From assembly GCA_031292555.1 (NCBI GenBank), contig JARLGV010000051.1:1-64000 (forward strand): a stretch of DNA of 64,000 nucleotides, read 5' to 3'. A program made the translations under genes and the position numbers. Under the pieces are notes generated by a model, which was given only the letters and a program-made list of their open reading frames with translations, did no database searches and had not been told where the DNA came from. The first letter of the stretch is position 1, and the number at the start of each line of letters is the position of its first letter. Positions 33,262 through 42,623 of the stretch are shown here, piece after piece. The DNA is from Fimbriimonas sp. (GTDB taxonomy: Bacteria; Armatimonadota; Fimbriimonadia; Fimbriimonadales; Fimbriimonadaceae).

Positions 33262-34182
33262 CTAAAGCGGTTTTAGGCCAGCCTCGATTTCGGCTCTTCG
33301 GTCTTCGAGGAACGGCGGGAGGGCGAGGTGTTGGCCCAGGGTTTCGGCGCTCTCGTCGCTGGCAAAGCCGGGGCCGTCGGTGGCGAGTTCGAAGAGAACA
33401 CCGCCTGGCTCCCGAAAGTAGACGCTGTGGAAGTAAAAGCGATCGATATAGCCCGACGTCTGAATTCCCGCCGCCTCGATTTTGGCTTTCAGCGCCAATA
33501 GCTCTTCGTCGTCGGAAACGCGGAAAGCGACGTGATGGACCCCGCCGGCGCCGACCCGGCCCACTCTGCGCGCATCCGGGTGGTTGATCTTGATCTGCGA
33601 ATACGAGCCTTCGTCTTGGGCGGCGAACGTGTCGTCGCTGCCAATGAGCGGGCGATATCCCAGAAGTTCCACCAATACGCGCTGGGTCATTAATGGACGA
33701 GCGCTATCCAGTTCGACTCCAAAAAAACCGCGAATCGCCCACTCTGGCGGCACGTGCGCACTCCAGGGCGTCGACTGGCCGGCGAGTCCGGTGTCATCGA
33801 CCAGTTCAAGTCGTTGCCCCTCGGGGTCCGTGAACTGAATGCGGGATCGGTCGAACTCGTCGGGCGCCAACTCGGGATACGCGTCCGCCTCAAGCAGCCT
33901 CGCCTCCCACCACTCGAGCGACTCGCCCGGCACTTTGAAAGAAGTCACCGCTACGGTTCCCGGCCCAGGAACCGCCGACCCGATCATCGGCCAATCGAAG
34001 AACGTCATATCGGTCCCCGGAGACCCAACCGCATCGGCGTAGAAAAGGTGATAGGCGCTAACGTCGTCTTGATTGACGCTCTTCTTGACCAGTCGCAGAC
34101 CAAGGGTTTCGGTGTAGAACTTCAGATTTCGCTCGATCTGTGCCGTCACAGCGGTGACGTGGTGTAGGGTTTGTGCAGCCAC
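33262..34182 (-). CDS. ring-cleaving dioxygenase, VOC/glyoxalase superfamily
   Basis: A 306-residue two-module vicinal-oxygen-chelate protein resembling MhqO/MhqA-type ring-cleaving dioxygenases that act on hydroquinones or catechols with Fe2+. The first module starts TLHHVTAVT with ERNLKFYTETLGLRLVKKSVNQDD; the second has GGVHHVAFRVSDDEE and the metal-binding Glu of GGVLFELATDGPG. The GTG start at 34182 is chosen because TAGAAT lies eight bases upstream and because family members begin right at this HHVTA motif; the frame runs open to 34431 over the divergent gene. It is a cytoplasmic protein likely used in quinone or phenol detoxification. Confidence 0.9.
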   Translation of the reverse strand: MAAQTLHHVTAVTAQIERNLKFYTETLGLRLVKKSVNQDDVSAYHLFYADAVGSPGTDMTFFDWPMIGSAVPGPGTVAVTSFKVPGESLEWWEARLLEADAYPELAPDEFDRSRIQFTDPEGQRLELVDDTGLAGQSTPWSAHVPPEWAIRGFFGVELDSARPLMTQRVLVELLGYRPLIGSDDTFAAQDEGSYSQIKINHPDARRVGRVGAGGVHHVAFRVSDDEELLALKAKIEAAGIQTSGYIDRFYFHSVYFREPGGVLFELATDGPGFASDESAETLGQHLALPPFLEDRRAEIEAGLKPL

Positions 34183-34190
34183 TAATTGCC

Positions 34191-34196
34191 ATTCTA
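34191..34196 (-). promoter_or_regulatory. -10 element, leaderless-type, of the dioxygenase gene
   Basis: TAGAAT on the minus strand is separated by eight bases from the GTG start at 34182. Confidence 0.45.
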
Positions 34197-34314
34197 CGCC
34201 TTGGCCGCTCCTGTAGGTTGCCCGGTTAGCGCCCCTGGCGATCCCAGGTTGTCCCCTCGTCAACACATTCCAATGGAATCTGCTCAGAGACGGCTGCCGG
34301 TGGGTAACGTACAG

Positions 34315-35772
34315 ATGGACCCCATGGCCTTCACTTACCTTCCCCGCACAAGCCCCGAATCGGTCGGCGTTTCCTCCCCAAATATCGTCGCGTTCGTTCA
34401 GGCGGTGAACCGCAGCGGTATCGGACTCCACAGTTTCATGCTGCTACGAAAGGGGGCAGTAATTGCCGAGGGCTGGTGGGAACCGTATCAAAAGCACGAC
34501 GTTCACCTCCTGTACTCTCTAAGCAAGAGTTTCACTTCGACGGCGGTCGGCTTGGCTGTCCAAGACGGTTCACTCTCGTTGGACGACCCGGTGATCTCCT
34601 TCTTCCCAGACGAGACGCCGACCAACCCGTGTGAGAACTTGAAGGCGATGAAGGTACGCCACCTGCTTTCGATGTCGTGCGGCCACGCCAAGGACGATAT
34701 GGCGGACATGTATGCCCGCGAAGACGGCAACTGGGTCCGCGGTTTTCTCGAGCGCGACGTCGAATTCAAACCAGGCACTCATTTCCTCTACAACTCAAGT
34801 GCGAGCTATATCCTATCGGCCATCGTCCAGCACGTAACCGGCTCTACCGTCCTCGACTACCTTGGTCCACGCCTTCTCGACCCAATCGGGATCGAACAGG
34901 CGACCTGGGAAATGAGCCCGCAGGGCATCAACACAGGGGGCTGGGGCATGAGCGTGACAACCGAGGCGATCGCTCGATTTGGTCAGCTTTACCTTCAGAA
35001 AGGTGCATGGAACGGGCAGATTATCATGTCTGAAGAGTGGATCGCCGAAGCGACGCGCGCTCACGTTTCCAATGGCTCCAACCCTGACAGCGATTGGGAA
35101 CAAGGCTACGGGTTCCAATTCTGGCGTTGCCGGAACGACTGCTATCGAGGAGACGGCGCATTCGGTCAGTACTGCATCGTGATGCCGGACAAAGAGATGG
35201 TCGTCGCAATCACGTCAGCAGTCGACAACATGCAGGACGTCCTCAACCTTGTTTGGGAGCATCTGTTGCCAGCCGTCAAATCGGACCGGCTTACCGAAGA
35301 CTATGCGGCCCAAAGGGCATTGGCACGGGAACTCGTCGCCCTCCAACTCACCGGCCCAGAGGGATACTCTGTGTCGACCCTTCGCGACACGATTTCGGGC
35401 AAGACCTATCGGCGCAGCGAGGGAGAAGGCGATATCCAGTGGTGCCGGTTTGACCTCTCGCCGTCAGAAGGGTTTGGCCCCGGAGAATGTCGCCTGACTA
35501 TTTGCCGCGGCGGAATAGAACATACAATCCGCGCCGGCGGAGTCGAGTGGATCCATGGGGAATCGGACATCGAAACGCCCGGGCAGAAGATCGCCGCCTT
35601 CGGCGCTTGGGTCAAAGACGATCTTTACGAGATGAAGATCGTAGACACCCGAAGCCCATCGGGCGCAACTATTCGCGCCAGCTTCTCTGGCGACCGAGTC
35701 GAGTTGACGACAACCCTCCAGTATCGCTTCGGCCCGCCCGAGGGACCGTCATTCGTCGGTCAAGCGTGCTGA
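34315..35772 (+). CDS. serine hydrolase of the beta-lactamase family
   Basis: A 485-residue protein of the class C beta-lactamase/EstB/D-aminopeptidase fold. The catalytic SxxK is SLSK (Ser68, Lys71) in LLYSLSKSFTS. The Y-N motif is FLYNSSASY (Tyr159, Asn160), and the third box is GDGAFGQYCIVMPDKEMVV near residue 283. The last 110 residues form an added beta-rich domain seen in many esterase members. Probable activity is esterase or peptidase rather than antibiotic resistance. There is no signal peptide, so it is cytoplasmic. ATG 34315 or 34324 are both possible starts. Its stop codon lies in the arm of a terminator hairpin. Confidence 0.87.
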   Translation: MDPMAFTYLPRTSPESVGVSSPNIVAFVQAVNRSGIGLHSFMLLRKGAVIAEGWWEPYQKHDVHLLYSLSKSFTSTAVGLAVQDGSLSLDDPVISFFPDETPTNPCENLKAMKVRHLLSMSCGHAKDDMADMYAREDGNWVRGFLERDVEFKPGTHFLYNSSASYILSAIVQHVTGSTVLDYLGPRLLDPIGIEQATWEMSPQGINTGGWGMSVTTEAIARFGQLYLQKGAWNGQIIMSEEWIAEATRAHVSNGSNPDSDWEQGYGFQFWRCRNDCYRGDGAFGQYCIVMPDKEMVVAITSAVDNMQDVLNLVWEHLLPAVKSDRLTEDYAAQRALARELVALQLTGPEGYSVSTLRDTISGKTYRRSEGEGDIQWCRFDLSPSEGFGPGECRLTICRGGIEHTIRAGGVEWIHGESDIETPGQKIAAFGAWVKDDLYEMKIVDTRSPSGATIRASFSGDRVELTTTLQYRFGPPEGPSFVGQAC

Positions 35773-35791
35773 AAGCGTGCGACGCTTTCAG
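35769..35791 (+). terminator. terminator of the serine hydrolase gene
   Basis: CTGAAAGCGT and ACGCTTTCAG form a perfect 10-bp stem with a three-base loop; the TGA stop (35770-35772) is inside the left arm. Confidence 0.7.
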
Positions 35792-35907
35792 ATCATGCGG
35801 TAGATCGCCATGTTTTGCTTGACTAATGCGAACAACTGCATATTCCTGGTTGCTAAACCGGTAAAACGCTGATACTCTACGGCTTAACCGTACACTGGGA
35901 GTAACCG

Positions 35908-38535
35908 TTGCCGACCTGTATTCGCCGTCCGTCCATTTCCCTAAAAAGCCTTTTTAGGTTTCTCCTGCTATCCGGAGTGCTTGCCCTCTCTGCAGCATCT
36001 GGTGCTCAGACGTCCCCGCTTTTCTTCTGGGGTTACTCGCCGATCACCTTCTTTGGCTGCGTGGCCTTTTCCCCGGACAGCTCGAAGTTCGTTTTGGAGG
36101 GATCTTCCGGAATTCAGGTATTCAACAACGCAACCGGCACGCTAATAGGGTGTCTGTCCACCAACTTGTCTGACGTAGGATGCGTCGCCTTCTCGCCTGA
36201 CGGCAGCCTTTTGGCGATCGGAGGGATCAACTATGCCGGTTCGGTAACAGGCGAGGTCGAGCTGTGGGACACCGCTCACTGGAAGCTGGTGGGAACTATC
36301 GCGCCCAAGTCATCGAACGTCAATTCGATCACATTCAGTCCCGACAGCCAGACGCTCGTGGTAGGCAGCAGCATCGCTTCGCTGGCAGTAGGCGGCCAAC
36401 CGCTCAGTTTGTGGAACGTCAAACGTCGAAGCTTTGTCGCCGAGCTCGGCACGTCCGCCCAAGTGGTAAACGCCGTTCGTTTGTCGAGCGACGGAAAGCG
36501 ATTGATCGTAGGTGGAATCACCTCGAACTCAGCGGTCGTAGAGGTCTGGAACTTGCCGGCCCGTACTGTCTCGCAGACTGTCAAGACGCAAGCCCAGACG
36601 GTCAATTCGGTGGATATCTCTATCGATGGATCCAGAATCGCGGTCGGAGGATCCTACCTAACCAAGCCCAGCTACCAGACCTATGGCGTGCTTGAAGTTT
36701 GGAACGCGACGACCGGAAAACTCCTTCATAGCTTGGGCACGGCAGGCACATACATACAATGCGTTCAGTTCTCTCCCGACGGCACTACGCTCGTCAACAG
36801 CGCAAATACCGGGATTTGGTATGGGGGAGGAGCCGAGATGTGGAATGTGACAAGCGGAAAACTCATACGGTCCATCAACCAAACGCCTTACCTGGGCGTC
36901 AGCAGCCTCACTTACGAGCCGGATGGCCGATCGATTCTGTTAGGAGGAAACGGCTACTATCTCACGTCAGGCCAGGTGTACGCATATGCACAGCAATGGA
37001 ACGCTTCTGCGACCTCGGTCAAGCGAACGATTATGCCCGCCATCCTCACCGGCGCCGCCTGTTCCGCATTCTCGTTGGATGGCAACACGCTTACGGTTGC
37101 GGTTTCGAATACGGGAGTCGACAAGCAATTCGGCGTTGGCGCCCTAGAGTATTGGGACACGGCTACCGGCAAACTCCTCCGCAGCGTCGATACGTCAGAG
37201 GGTATCCGATCGATCGCCTATTCATCGGACAGAACAGTACTTGCCGACGGAGGCGCGGACGAAACCAGCGGCATCCTCGAATTGAGAGATGGAACGACCG
37301 GCAATCTCCTCACATCTCTCAACAGCACTCCCTCTCACAACTACGACGAGGTCGCTCTGTCGCCAGACGGAAAGCGGCTTGCGGCGTGCGGGTACGACCT
37401 TGCGACTCACGAGCCAATCCTTGAGATTTGGAGCACCCAAACACGACAGCAAACCTATTCCCTAGATTTTGGCGACAATGTCGAGTTGCAGACGATCTCG
37501 TTCTCGCCCGACGGAAGCACGATCGCAGTCGGCGGCCGCGAAGGGCTCTTTGAACTGTGGGACGCAGCGAGTGGAACCCAGTTGGCGGTTCTCTATCCAA
37601 GTGAATTCATGGTGAACGCCATCCGGTTTTCGCCGGACGGCAAGACCCTTTGCGTTGCCGGCGTACGATTCCTATCTGCCCAGAACGCGACCTGTGCAGG
37701 AGCCGAACTGTGGGACGTTGCTTCCCTGACCCGGCTCGCCGATCTTCCGATTCCCACGACGACTTCAGGCGGCAACGCAGTTGCCTTCTCGGCGGATGGA
37801 AAGGAGGTGTATGTCAGCATGACGTCAGAAGTGGACTCCTATAGCACCGAGTCGTACAGGCTTCTTGGAGCACAGCCCCTCCTTGATCCGGTGTCGCTAA
37901 CATTTTCGCCAAAAGGGTCCTATCTCGCATTCACCTCCTATCAAATGGGGCCTCGCCTGGGTCTGTTGACGAATCCGATCGCCGGACTCAGGGTCTCGGT
38001 TAATCCGATTATTGGTGGGAAGGTCATCAACGCGACGGTCACGTTGTCCGAGGCGGCGCCAACCGGCGGCCTTGAAGTTGCGCTCGAGTCCAGCGACGGA
38101 CACGCGCTCGTGTCCTCATCCGTGTTAGTACCTGCGGGCAGCAAGACAGCGACGTTCCCGATTCAAACTGTCGGAGTCACTGCAACGGTGAACCCTACGA
38201 TAACTGCACAGGTATTGGGTTTTTCCCAGTCGCTAGATCTGGAAGTCCGGCCTCCCGCAATCGTCTCGCTCAAGCTGAAGCCAACGTCGGTGGTTGGTGG
38301 TCAGTCGAGTTTGGGGACGATAACGATGAGCGCCAAGGCGCCAACGGGAGGTCTTGTCGTGAACCTATCGGGCTCAAGTACGGCCGCTTCGGTTCCGCAG
38401 ACGGTCACCGTCCCTGCGGGATCGACGTCCGTGACATTTACAATCACGACCAAAGCGGTCACCAGGAAGTCATCGGCGGTGATCACTGCCGTCTGCGGTC
38501 CGACGAACCAATCCGCTACGTTAACGGTCCACTGA
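35908..38535 (+). CDS. secreted WD40 protein with two C-terminal Ig-like repeats
   Basis: An 875-residue exported protein. The signal peptide is FLLLSGVLALSAASGAQ. Residues about 40-690 hold a dozen or so WD40-type blades with recurring FSPDG...LAVGG and LELWDAATGK-like ends, enough for two propellers. Residues about 695-785 and 786-875 are two related beta-sandwich repeats (TLSEAAPTGGLEVALES...VPAGSKTATFPI; TMSAKAPTGGLVVNLSG...VPAGSTSVTFTI) of a bacterial Ig-like type. The start is TTG 35908, with GGGAG six bases upstream. The protein probably works at the cell surface in binding or adhesion. It has no enzyme domain. The convergent amidohydrolase gene ends 30 bases away. Confidence 0.88.
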   Translation: MPTCIRRPSISLKSLFRFLLLSGVLALSAASGAQTSPLFFWGYSPITFFGCVAFSPDSSKFVLEGSSGIQVFNNATGTLIGCLSTNLSDVGCVAFSPDGSLLAIGGINYAGSVTGEVELWDTAHWKLVGTIAPKSSNVNSITFSPDSQTLVVGSSIASLAVGGQPLSLWNVKRRSFVAELGTSAQVVNAVRLSSDGKRLIVGGITSNSAVVEVWNLPARTVSQTVKTQAQTVNSVDISIDGSRIAVGGSYLTKPSYQTYGVLEVWNATTGKLLHSLGTAGTYIQCVQFSPDGTTLVNSANTGIWYGGGAEMWNVTSGKLIRSINQTPYLGVSSLTYEPDGRSILLGGNGYYLTSGQVYAYAQQWNASATSVKRTIMPAILTGAACSAFSLDGNTLTVAVSNTGVDKQFGVGALEYWDTATGKLLRSVDTSEGIRSIAYSSDRTVLADGGADETSGILELRDGTTGNLLTSLNSTPSHNYDEVALSPDGKRLAACGYDLATHEPILEIWSTQTRQQTYSLDFGDNVELQTISFSPDGSTIAVGGREGLFELWDAASGTQLAVLYPSEFMVNAIRFSPDGKTLCVAGVRFLSAQNATCAGAELWDVASLTRLADLPIPTTTSGGNAVAFSADGKEVYVSMTSEVDSYSTESYRLLGAQPLLDPVSLTFSPKGSYLAFTSYQMGPRLGLLTNPIAGLRVSVNPIIGGKVINATVTLSEAAPTGGLEVALESSDGHALVSSSVLVPAGSKTATFPIQTVGVTATVNPTITAQVLGFSQSLDLEVRPPAIVSLKLKPTSVVGGQSSLGTITMSAKAPTGGLVVNLSGSSTAASVPQTVTVPAGSTSVTFTITTKAVTRKSSAVITAVCGPTNQSATLTVH

Positions 38536-38540
38536 AATCG

Positions 38541-38560
38541 GGGCGGCCATTCGACCGCCC
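38541..38560. terminator. short hairpin between convergent genes
   Basis: GGGCGG and CCGCCC enclose an eight-base loop in the 29-base gap between the WD40 and amidohydrolase stops. Confidence 0.5.
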
Positions 38561-38564
38561 AGAG

Positions 38565-41249
38565 TCACTTCAGCCGCTTTAGGTACTGGTCTCGTAGGCG
38601 TGTGAACCGGCTGGTCATGTCGGCCGGCTGTCCGTTCACGAAGATCCAGCGAATATTGGACGTCAGCTCCAGTGGATCGCCATCGGAGATCACGAGGTTC
38701 CCGAGTTTCCCAGGGGCGATGCTTCCGACTTTGTCCGCCACACCCAGTATTTCGGCGGCCGACAACGTCAACGCACGCAAGGCGTCGTCCGGCGCAAGGC
38801 CATAGGCACAGGACTCGGCCGCTCGTTGCGGCAAGTTCATTGAGTCGGAGTACCCGTCGCTCTGGAAGCAGAACTTCACGCCCGCTCGCTTAAGGAATCC
38901 GGCCGCCACGTACGGCGAATCGTATGGATCCCAGTCGTTCGAGACAGTGTTGGCAGTCAGGGTGGACTTTCCCGCTGCATTGAGGATGACGGGAATCTTG
39001 CTGCCGGCCAGCAGCTCTGCTTCCTTCCAGGCGTCGCCGCCCCCTACTAAAACGACCTTCAGCTTGTATTTCTTGGCGAACTTCACGATCGCCCGAATCG
39101 CCGAAGTGCTTGAAGCATGGATAAACACGGGCAATTCGCCTTTGAGATAAGGCTGCATCGCTTCCAGGCCCAGGTCGATCTCGTCGTGGGACTTGCCGTA
39201 CTTGATCGCCTTGTCGAAATACGCGGTGATCTCCTCGGCTCCGATGTCGTCGGAAGCCGCCTGCCCGCTCGATGCCGAAGCGCCAGCTAGTTGCGGACCG
39301 CTTGCAGCAGCCCGCGTGCCACGGGTCCTGGGTTGCCGAGTTCGTTGAGGGTCGCTCCCCATGTCGTCGGTGTTTTCCGCACTCAGGTCGTGATCCCCTT
39401 CGTCGTAGTCGACGTCGCCATCGAAGCTGAACGCACCGCCGCCGGGCCAGTTGATGGAAAGCCCCGCCTTACGCTTGATGCCCATCAACTCACCGGTCCA
39501 GCCCGCAAGGTTCAAGACCGACGCCTGACCCGAAATTGTGCCCCCTCGCGCCGATGTGAGGGCGGTAAGTACTCCTTGATCCCGCGTCGTCGGGAAGTGC
39601 TCGCTCTGAGCTTGCACCGCAGTCAGCGACACGAGATCGGCCTGATTGTTGCCAAGCTCGCGTGCATCGGTAGCCTGACCGACTTGGCCAAACTCGGTTA
39701 GTCCAAGAGTCGTGCCCCCATCGATGAATCCGGGCGTCACTTGCATTCCCCGAGCATCGACGACAACCGCATGGGGCGGAATGGTCACTTTGGCCCCCAC
39801 CGCCTTGACGATGCCATCCTGAAGGATGACCGTTCCGTTCTTGATGATGGGACCGGAAACCGGATGGATGGTCGCACCGACAATAGCATAGGTGTTTGCC
39901 GCCGGCGGAAGCGATCGTTCACGCACGTATCGGAACGGATCGAGCTTGTTCTTGATGGTTGAAACTCGATCGATATTGAACGCGTCACGTCGCTGGAAAT
40001 AGACCTCGCCTTCGATGATCGTCGTGTTGACGCGCGAATATATGCTAAGCGGATGGCCGTCCCAAATGACCACGTCCCCGTCTTTGCCGACGTCGATGCT
40101 GCCGGTGCGATGGTCGATTCCCAACTCCTTGGCCGGATTGATCGTAATCAGGTCAAGGGCCTGCTGCTCAGATAATCCGCCGTAGCGCATTGTCTTCGCG
40201 GCATCGATATTGATCGCCGTCGTGCCCGAGACTCCGTCGGTATTGACCGAGACGTTGACACCCGCCTTTGTCAGAATCGAGGCGGCATACGGGATGCAAT
40301 CGTACAACTCAAGCTTGCCCGCCCATTCGTCGGCAAAGATCGACACTCCGACTCCGGCCTTGGCCAACTCCGGAGCGATCTTGTAGGACTCCAGGGCGTG
40401 CTGCATTGCCCCGATCTTGAAGCCGAACTCCTGGCTCAGGCGAACCAGCATGAGGATTTCGTCGGCGCGGTATGAGTGACACTGCACCCAGATCCGCTTG
40501 CGTAGGATGTCCGCGAGGGTTTCGAGCCGTAGATCGCGCTGCGGCGGTACCGCCTTCGGGTCCGAACCCCTCTTGGCTTGATAGGCGTCCCACTTCTTCA
40601 TGTACTCCCGAGCCTGGGTAAAGGCTCGTCGGTAAGTCGCCTCAACCCCCATGCGGGTATGGGGAAATCGCGACGAGTTTTGCTGTCCAGTTCGAGTGAC
40701 GTTCTCGCCGAGCGCGAACTTGATCATCCGCGGCGCATCCTTGATGGGCAGATCGTTCGCGGAGTGTCCGTACTTCAGCTTGACGACCAAACTTTGACCG
40801 CCGACCGGGTTGGCGCTGCCGTGCAGGATCAAACCACTCGTCTCGCCGCTTGCGACTGCTTGCCAAATGTTCTTGTTGTCCGGATTCAGCACATCGAGTA
40901 CGCGTACCTCACCGACGATCGCATCGGACCCTTCGTTGGTCGTGTCCAGCCCTCGGTGGATGTGGGCATCCACGATGCCCGGAGAGACGACTTTGCCGGT
41001 CGCGTCAATGACCGGCACTCCCGGGGGAGCCGTGACGTTTCCGATGGCCGCGATCTTCCCGTTGCGAATAAGGATGGAGCCCTTTTCGATCGTGCCGTGG
41101 GTCGCGGTCAGAATTCGACCGTTCTTGATGAACACGTCACCGTGAGTGACCAACTTCGGCTTACGGTCGGAACTGGTTTCGACTGGCAGAACCTGCGAGC
41201 AGGCGATCGCGCCGGCTGCAAGTGCGAAACAAACTGCGAGTGGTTTCAC
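38565..41249 (-). CDS. tandem amidohydrolase, one active-looking and one degenerate module
   Basis: An 894-residue exported protein made of two amidohydrolase (imidazolonepropionase-like) modules. The first (about 38-430) has the metal-binding DAHIH after VVSPGIV, further His in QCHSYRADE and MQHALES, and VSVNTDGVSG with the likely catalytic Asp. The second (about 460-890) begins TYAIVGATIHPVSG but has GFIDGGTTLG in place of GFIDxHxH, so its metal site is damaged; it retains FIHASSTSAI and FCFQSDGYSD. A low-complexity Gly/Ala/Ser linker lies inside the second module near 620-655. The N-terminus is a signal peptide. The GTG start overlaps the stop of the upstream amidohydrolase gene (GTGA). 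The substrate is unknown, possibly a peptide or cyclic amide. Confidence 0.87.
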   Translation of the reverse strand: MKPLAVCFALAAGAIACSQVLPVETSSDRKPKLVTHGDVFIKNGRILTATHGTIEKGSILIRNGKIAAIGNVTAPPGVPVIDATGKVVSPGIVDAHIHRGLDTTNEGSDAIVGEVRVLDVLNPDNKNIWQAVASGETSGLILHGSANPVGGQSLVVKLKYGHSANDLPIKDAPRMIKFALGENVTRTGQQNSSRFPHTRMGVEATYRRAFTQAREYMKKWDAYQAKRGSDPKAVPPQRDLRLETLADILRKRIWVQCHSYRADEILMLVRLSQEFGFKIGAMQHALESYKIAPELAKAGVGVSIFADEWAGKLELYDCIPYAASILTKAGVNVSVNTDGVSGTTAINIDAAKTMRYGGLSEQQALDLITINPAKELGIDHRTGSIDVGKDGDVVIWDGHPLSIYSRVNTTIIEGEVYFQRRDAFNIDRVSTIKNKLDPFRYVRERSLPPAANTYAIVGATIHPVSGPIIKNGTVILQDGIVKAVGAKVTIPPHAVVVDARGMQVTPGFIDGGTTLGLTEFGQVGQATDARELGNNQADLVSLTAVQAQSEHFPTTRDQGVLTALTSARGGTISGQASVLNLAGWTGELMGIKRKAGLSINWPGGGAFSFDGDVDYDEGDHDLSAENTDDMGSDPQRTRQPRTRGTRAAASGPQLAGASASSGQAASDDIGAEEITAYFDKAIKYGKSHDEIDLGLEAMQPYLKGELPVFIHASSTSAIRAIVKFAKKYKLKVVLVGGGDAWKEAELLAGSKIPVILNAAGKSTLTANTVSNDWDPYDSPYVAAGFLKRAGVKFCFQSDGYSDSMNLPQRAAESCAYGLAPDDALRALTLSAAEILGVADKVGSIAPGKLGNLVISDGDPLELTSNIRWIFVNGQPADMTSRFTRLRDQYLKRLK

Positions 41250-42523
41250 TTGGCGCCTCCCTTCTTCATATCGAAGCGCTTGCCTTCGACGAACACGGAA
41301 AGAATCGTGCTCTTGTCTGCGGCGAAGTCGCCGCTCATGATGACGAGATTCGCCAAATGCCCGGGCTGGATCACGCCGATCCTATCTGACACACCCAAAA
41401 TAGCGGCTGCTCCGGAAGTCATCGCTTTGAGAGCTGCGCTCCTTGGCAGCCCGGCGGCGATTATCTTGCGCACCCCGTCTAGGTATTCGCCGAAGCTCGA
41501 ACCCAACCCGAAAGCCAACGGTATCCCGGCTTCATCAAGCACCTGAGCGTTCTTGGAGTGCTCCTTCCAGGTTTCATAGCGATCGAGGAGTACCGCTTCA
41601 GGAGTGGCGTCGGGACCGGTCTCCGCTTTCTTAGTCGGGGCGTCCGGAACATCGAGGCTCAGTATCACGGGCGTGTGGGCCTTCTTGAGTAGGTCCAGTT
41701 CCCGATAGGCCTCGCGTCCGCCTTGCACGATCCATTTCAGATCGAATTCATCAGCAATCCGTTGCGCCCTGACGATCTCCCGCGCGGTGTCTGCTATGAA
41801 CAGTGCCGGAATCTCTCCCTTGACCAGCGATCTGAGGTTCTCCAATGAAGCATCTTTGGCCGGCTTTTCGGTGGCGGAATAGGTCTGCGCGTCGGCGAGA
41901 ATCTGTCGGGTGAGCGCGGTTACGCCAAATAGCGTTCCCGGGTAGCCTCCCCCTCCGCCGCCGCCGAATCCACCCCCTTTGAGCGCGATCGACTCGACCG
42001 CCATTCGCGACAGAACGCTGCCTTTGCCTAAGTAGTCGACCACTGAGGCGGTTCCGCGAATCGAACCTGAATCGGAAGCGAGCAGTGCGGTGGTGACACC
42101 CATGGCATAGCTGTCTGTCACGCGCGACTTGAGATCCAGGCAATCGGCCGCAACAACATCGCTTCGGATTCCCCGCCGATTGGCGTGCCACATCGAGGCT
42201 GGAGCGGTGTTGCGCGAATCGGGCGGAGTTCCCGAAACCGGCGCAGAAGGCAATTTCAGACCCTCAGTGCAATAGGCGTCGATGAACCCGGGATAGATGA
42301 ACCAGCCCTTTCCGTCTACGACTTCCGCGCCGGCAGGTGCGTCAACGGTAGGTCCGACCGACAGGATCTTTCCGTCATGAATCAGAATCGAACCCGTCGA
42401 AATCACGGCGCCGTCCCCGGTTTCAATGGATGCGCCGTTGATGACGATGTCCTTCGTTTGGGACATCGCGACAGGGGCCAATAGGCCAAGAGCGAATGTA
42501 AACAACCCGAATCGAAAACTCAT
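41246..42523 (-). CDS. degenerate amidohydrolase, probable partner of the downstream tandem protein
   Basis: A 425-residue exported amidohydrolase-fold protein with a signal peptide (FGLFTFALGLLAPVAMSQ). It has the beta-sandwich start DIVINGASIETGDGAVI and the C-terminal GVSDRIGVIQPGHLANLVIMSGD of the family. The HxH metal motif is replaced: YPGFIDAYCTEG. The later His is also replaced: LFIADTAREI where the downstream protein has FIHASSTSAI. It carries a Gly-rich loop, GGGFGGGGGGGYPG. It resembles the second module of the downstream protein more than the first. The four-base overlap suggests co-translation and perhaps a complex in which only one module is catalytic. GAGGG upstream of the ATG is a good ribosome-binding site. 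Confidence 0.85.
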   Translation of the reverse strand: MSFRFGLFTFALGLLAPVAMSQTKDIVINGASIETGDGAVISTGSILIHDGKILSVGPTVDAPAGAEVVDGKGWFIYPGFIDAYCTEGLKLPSAPVSGTPPDSRNTAPASMWHANRRGIRSDVVAADCLDLKSRVTDSYAMGVTTALLASDSGSIRGTASVVDYLGKGSVLSRMAVESIALKGGGFGGGGGGGYPGTLFGVTALTRQILADAQTYSATEKPAKDASLENLRSLVKGEIPALFIADTAREIVRAQRIADEFDLKWIVQGGREAYRELDLLKKAHTPVILSLDVPDAPTKKAETGPDATPEAVLLDRYETWKEHSKNAQVLDEAGIPLAFGLGSSFGEYLDGVRKIIAAGLPRSAALKAMTSGAAAILGVSDRIGVIQPGHLANLVIMSGDFAADKSTILSVFVEGKRFDMKKGGAK

Positions 42524-42623
42524 GAGCCCTCAGAAAGTCGGCGAACGGTCAACGCCCCACCGATCAGATCCCCATATTAACGGTGATGGGCTACGGCACG
42601 GGGAGTAGAAAGGTTCGAAATCT

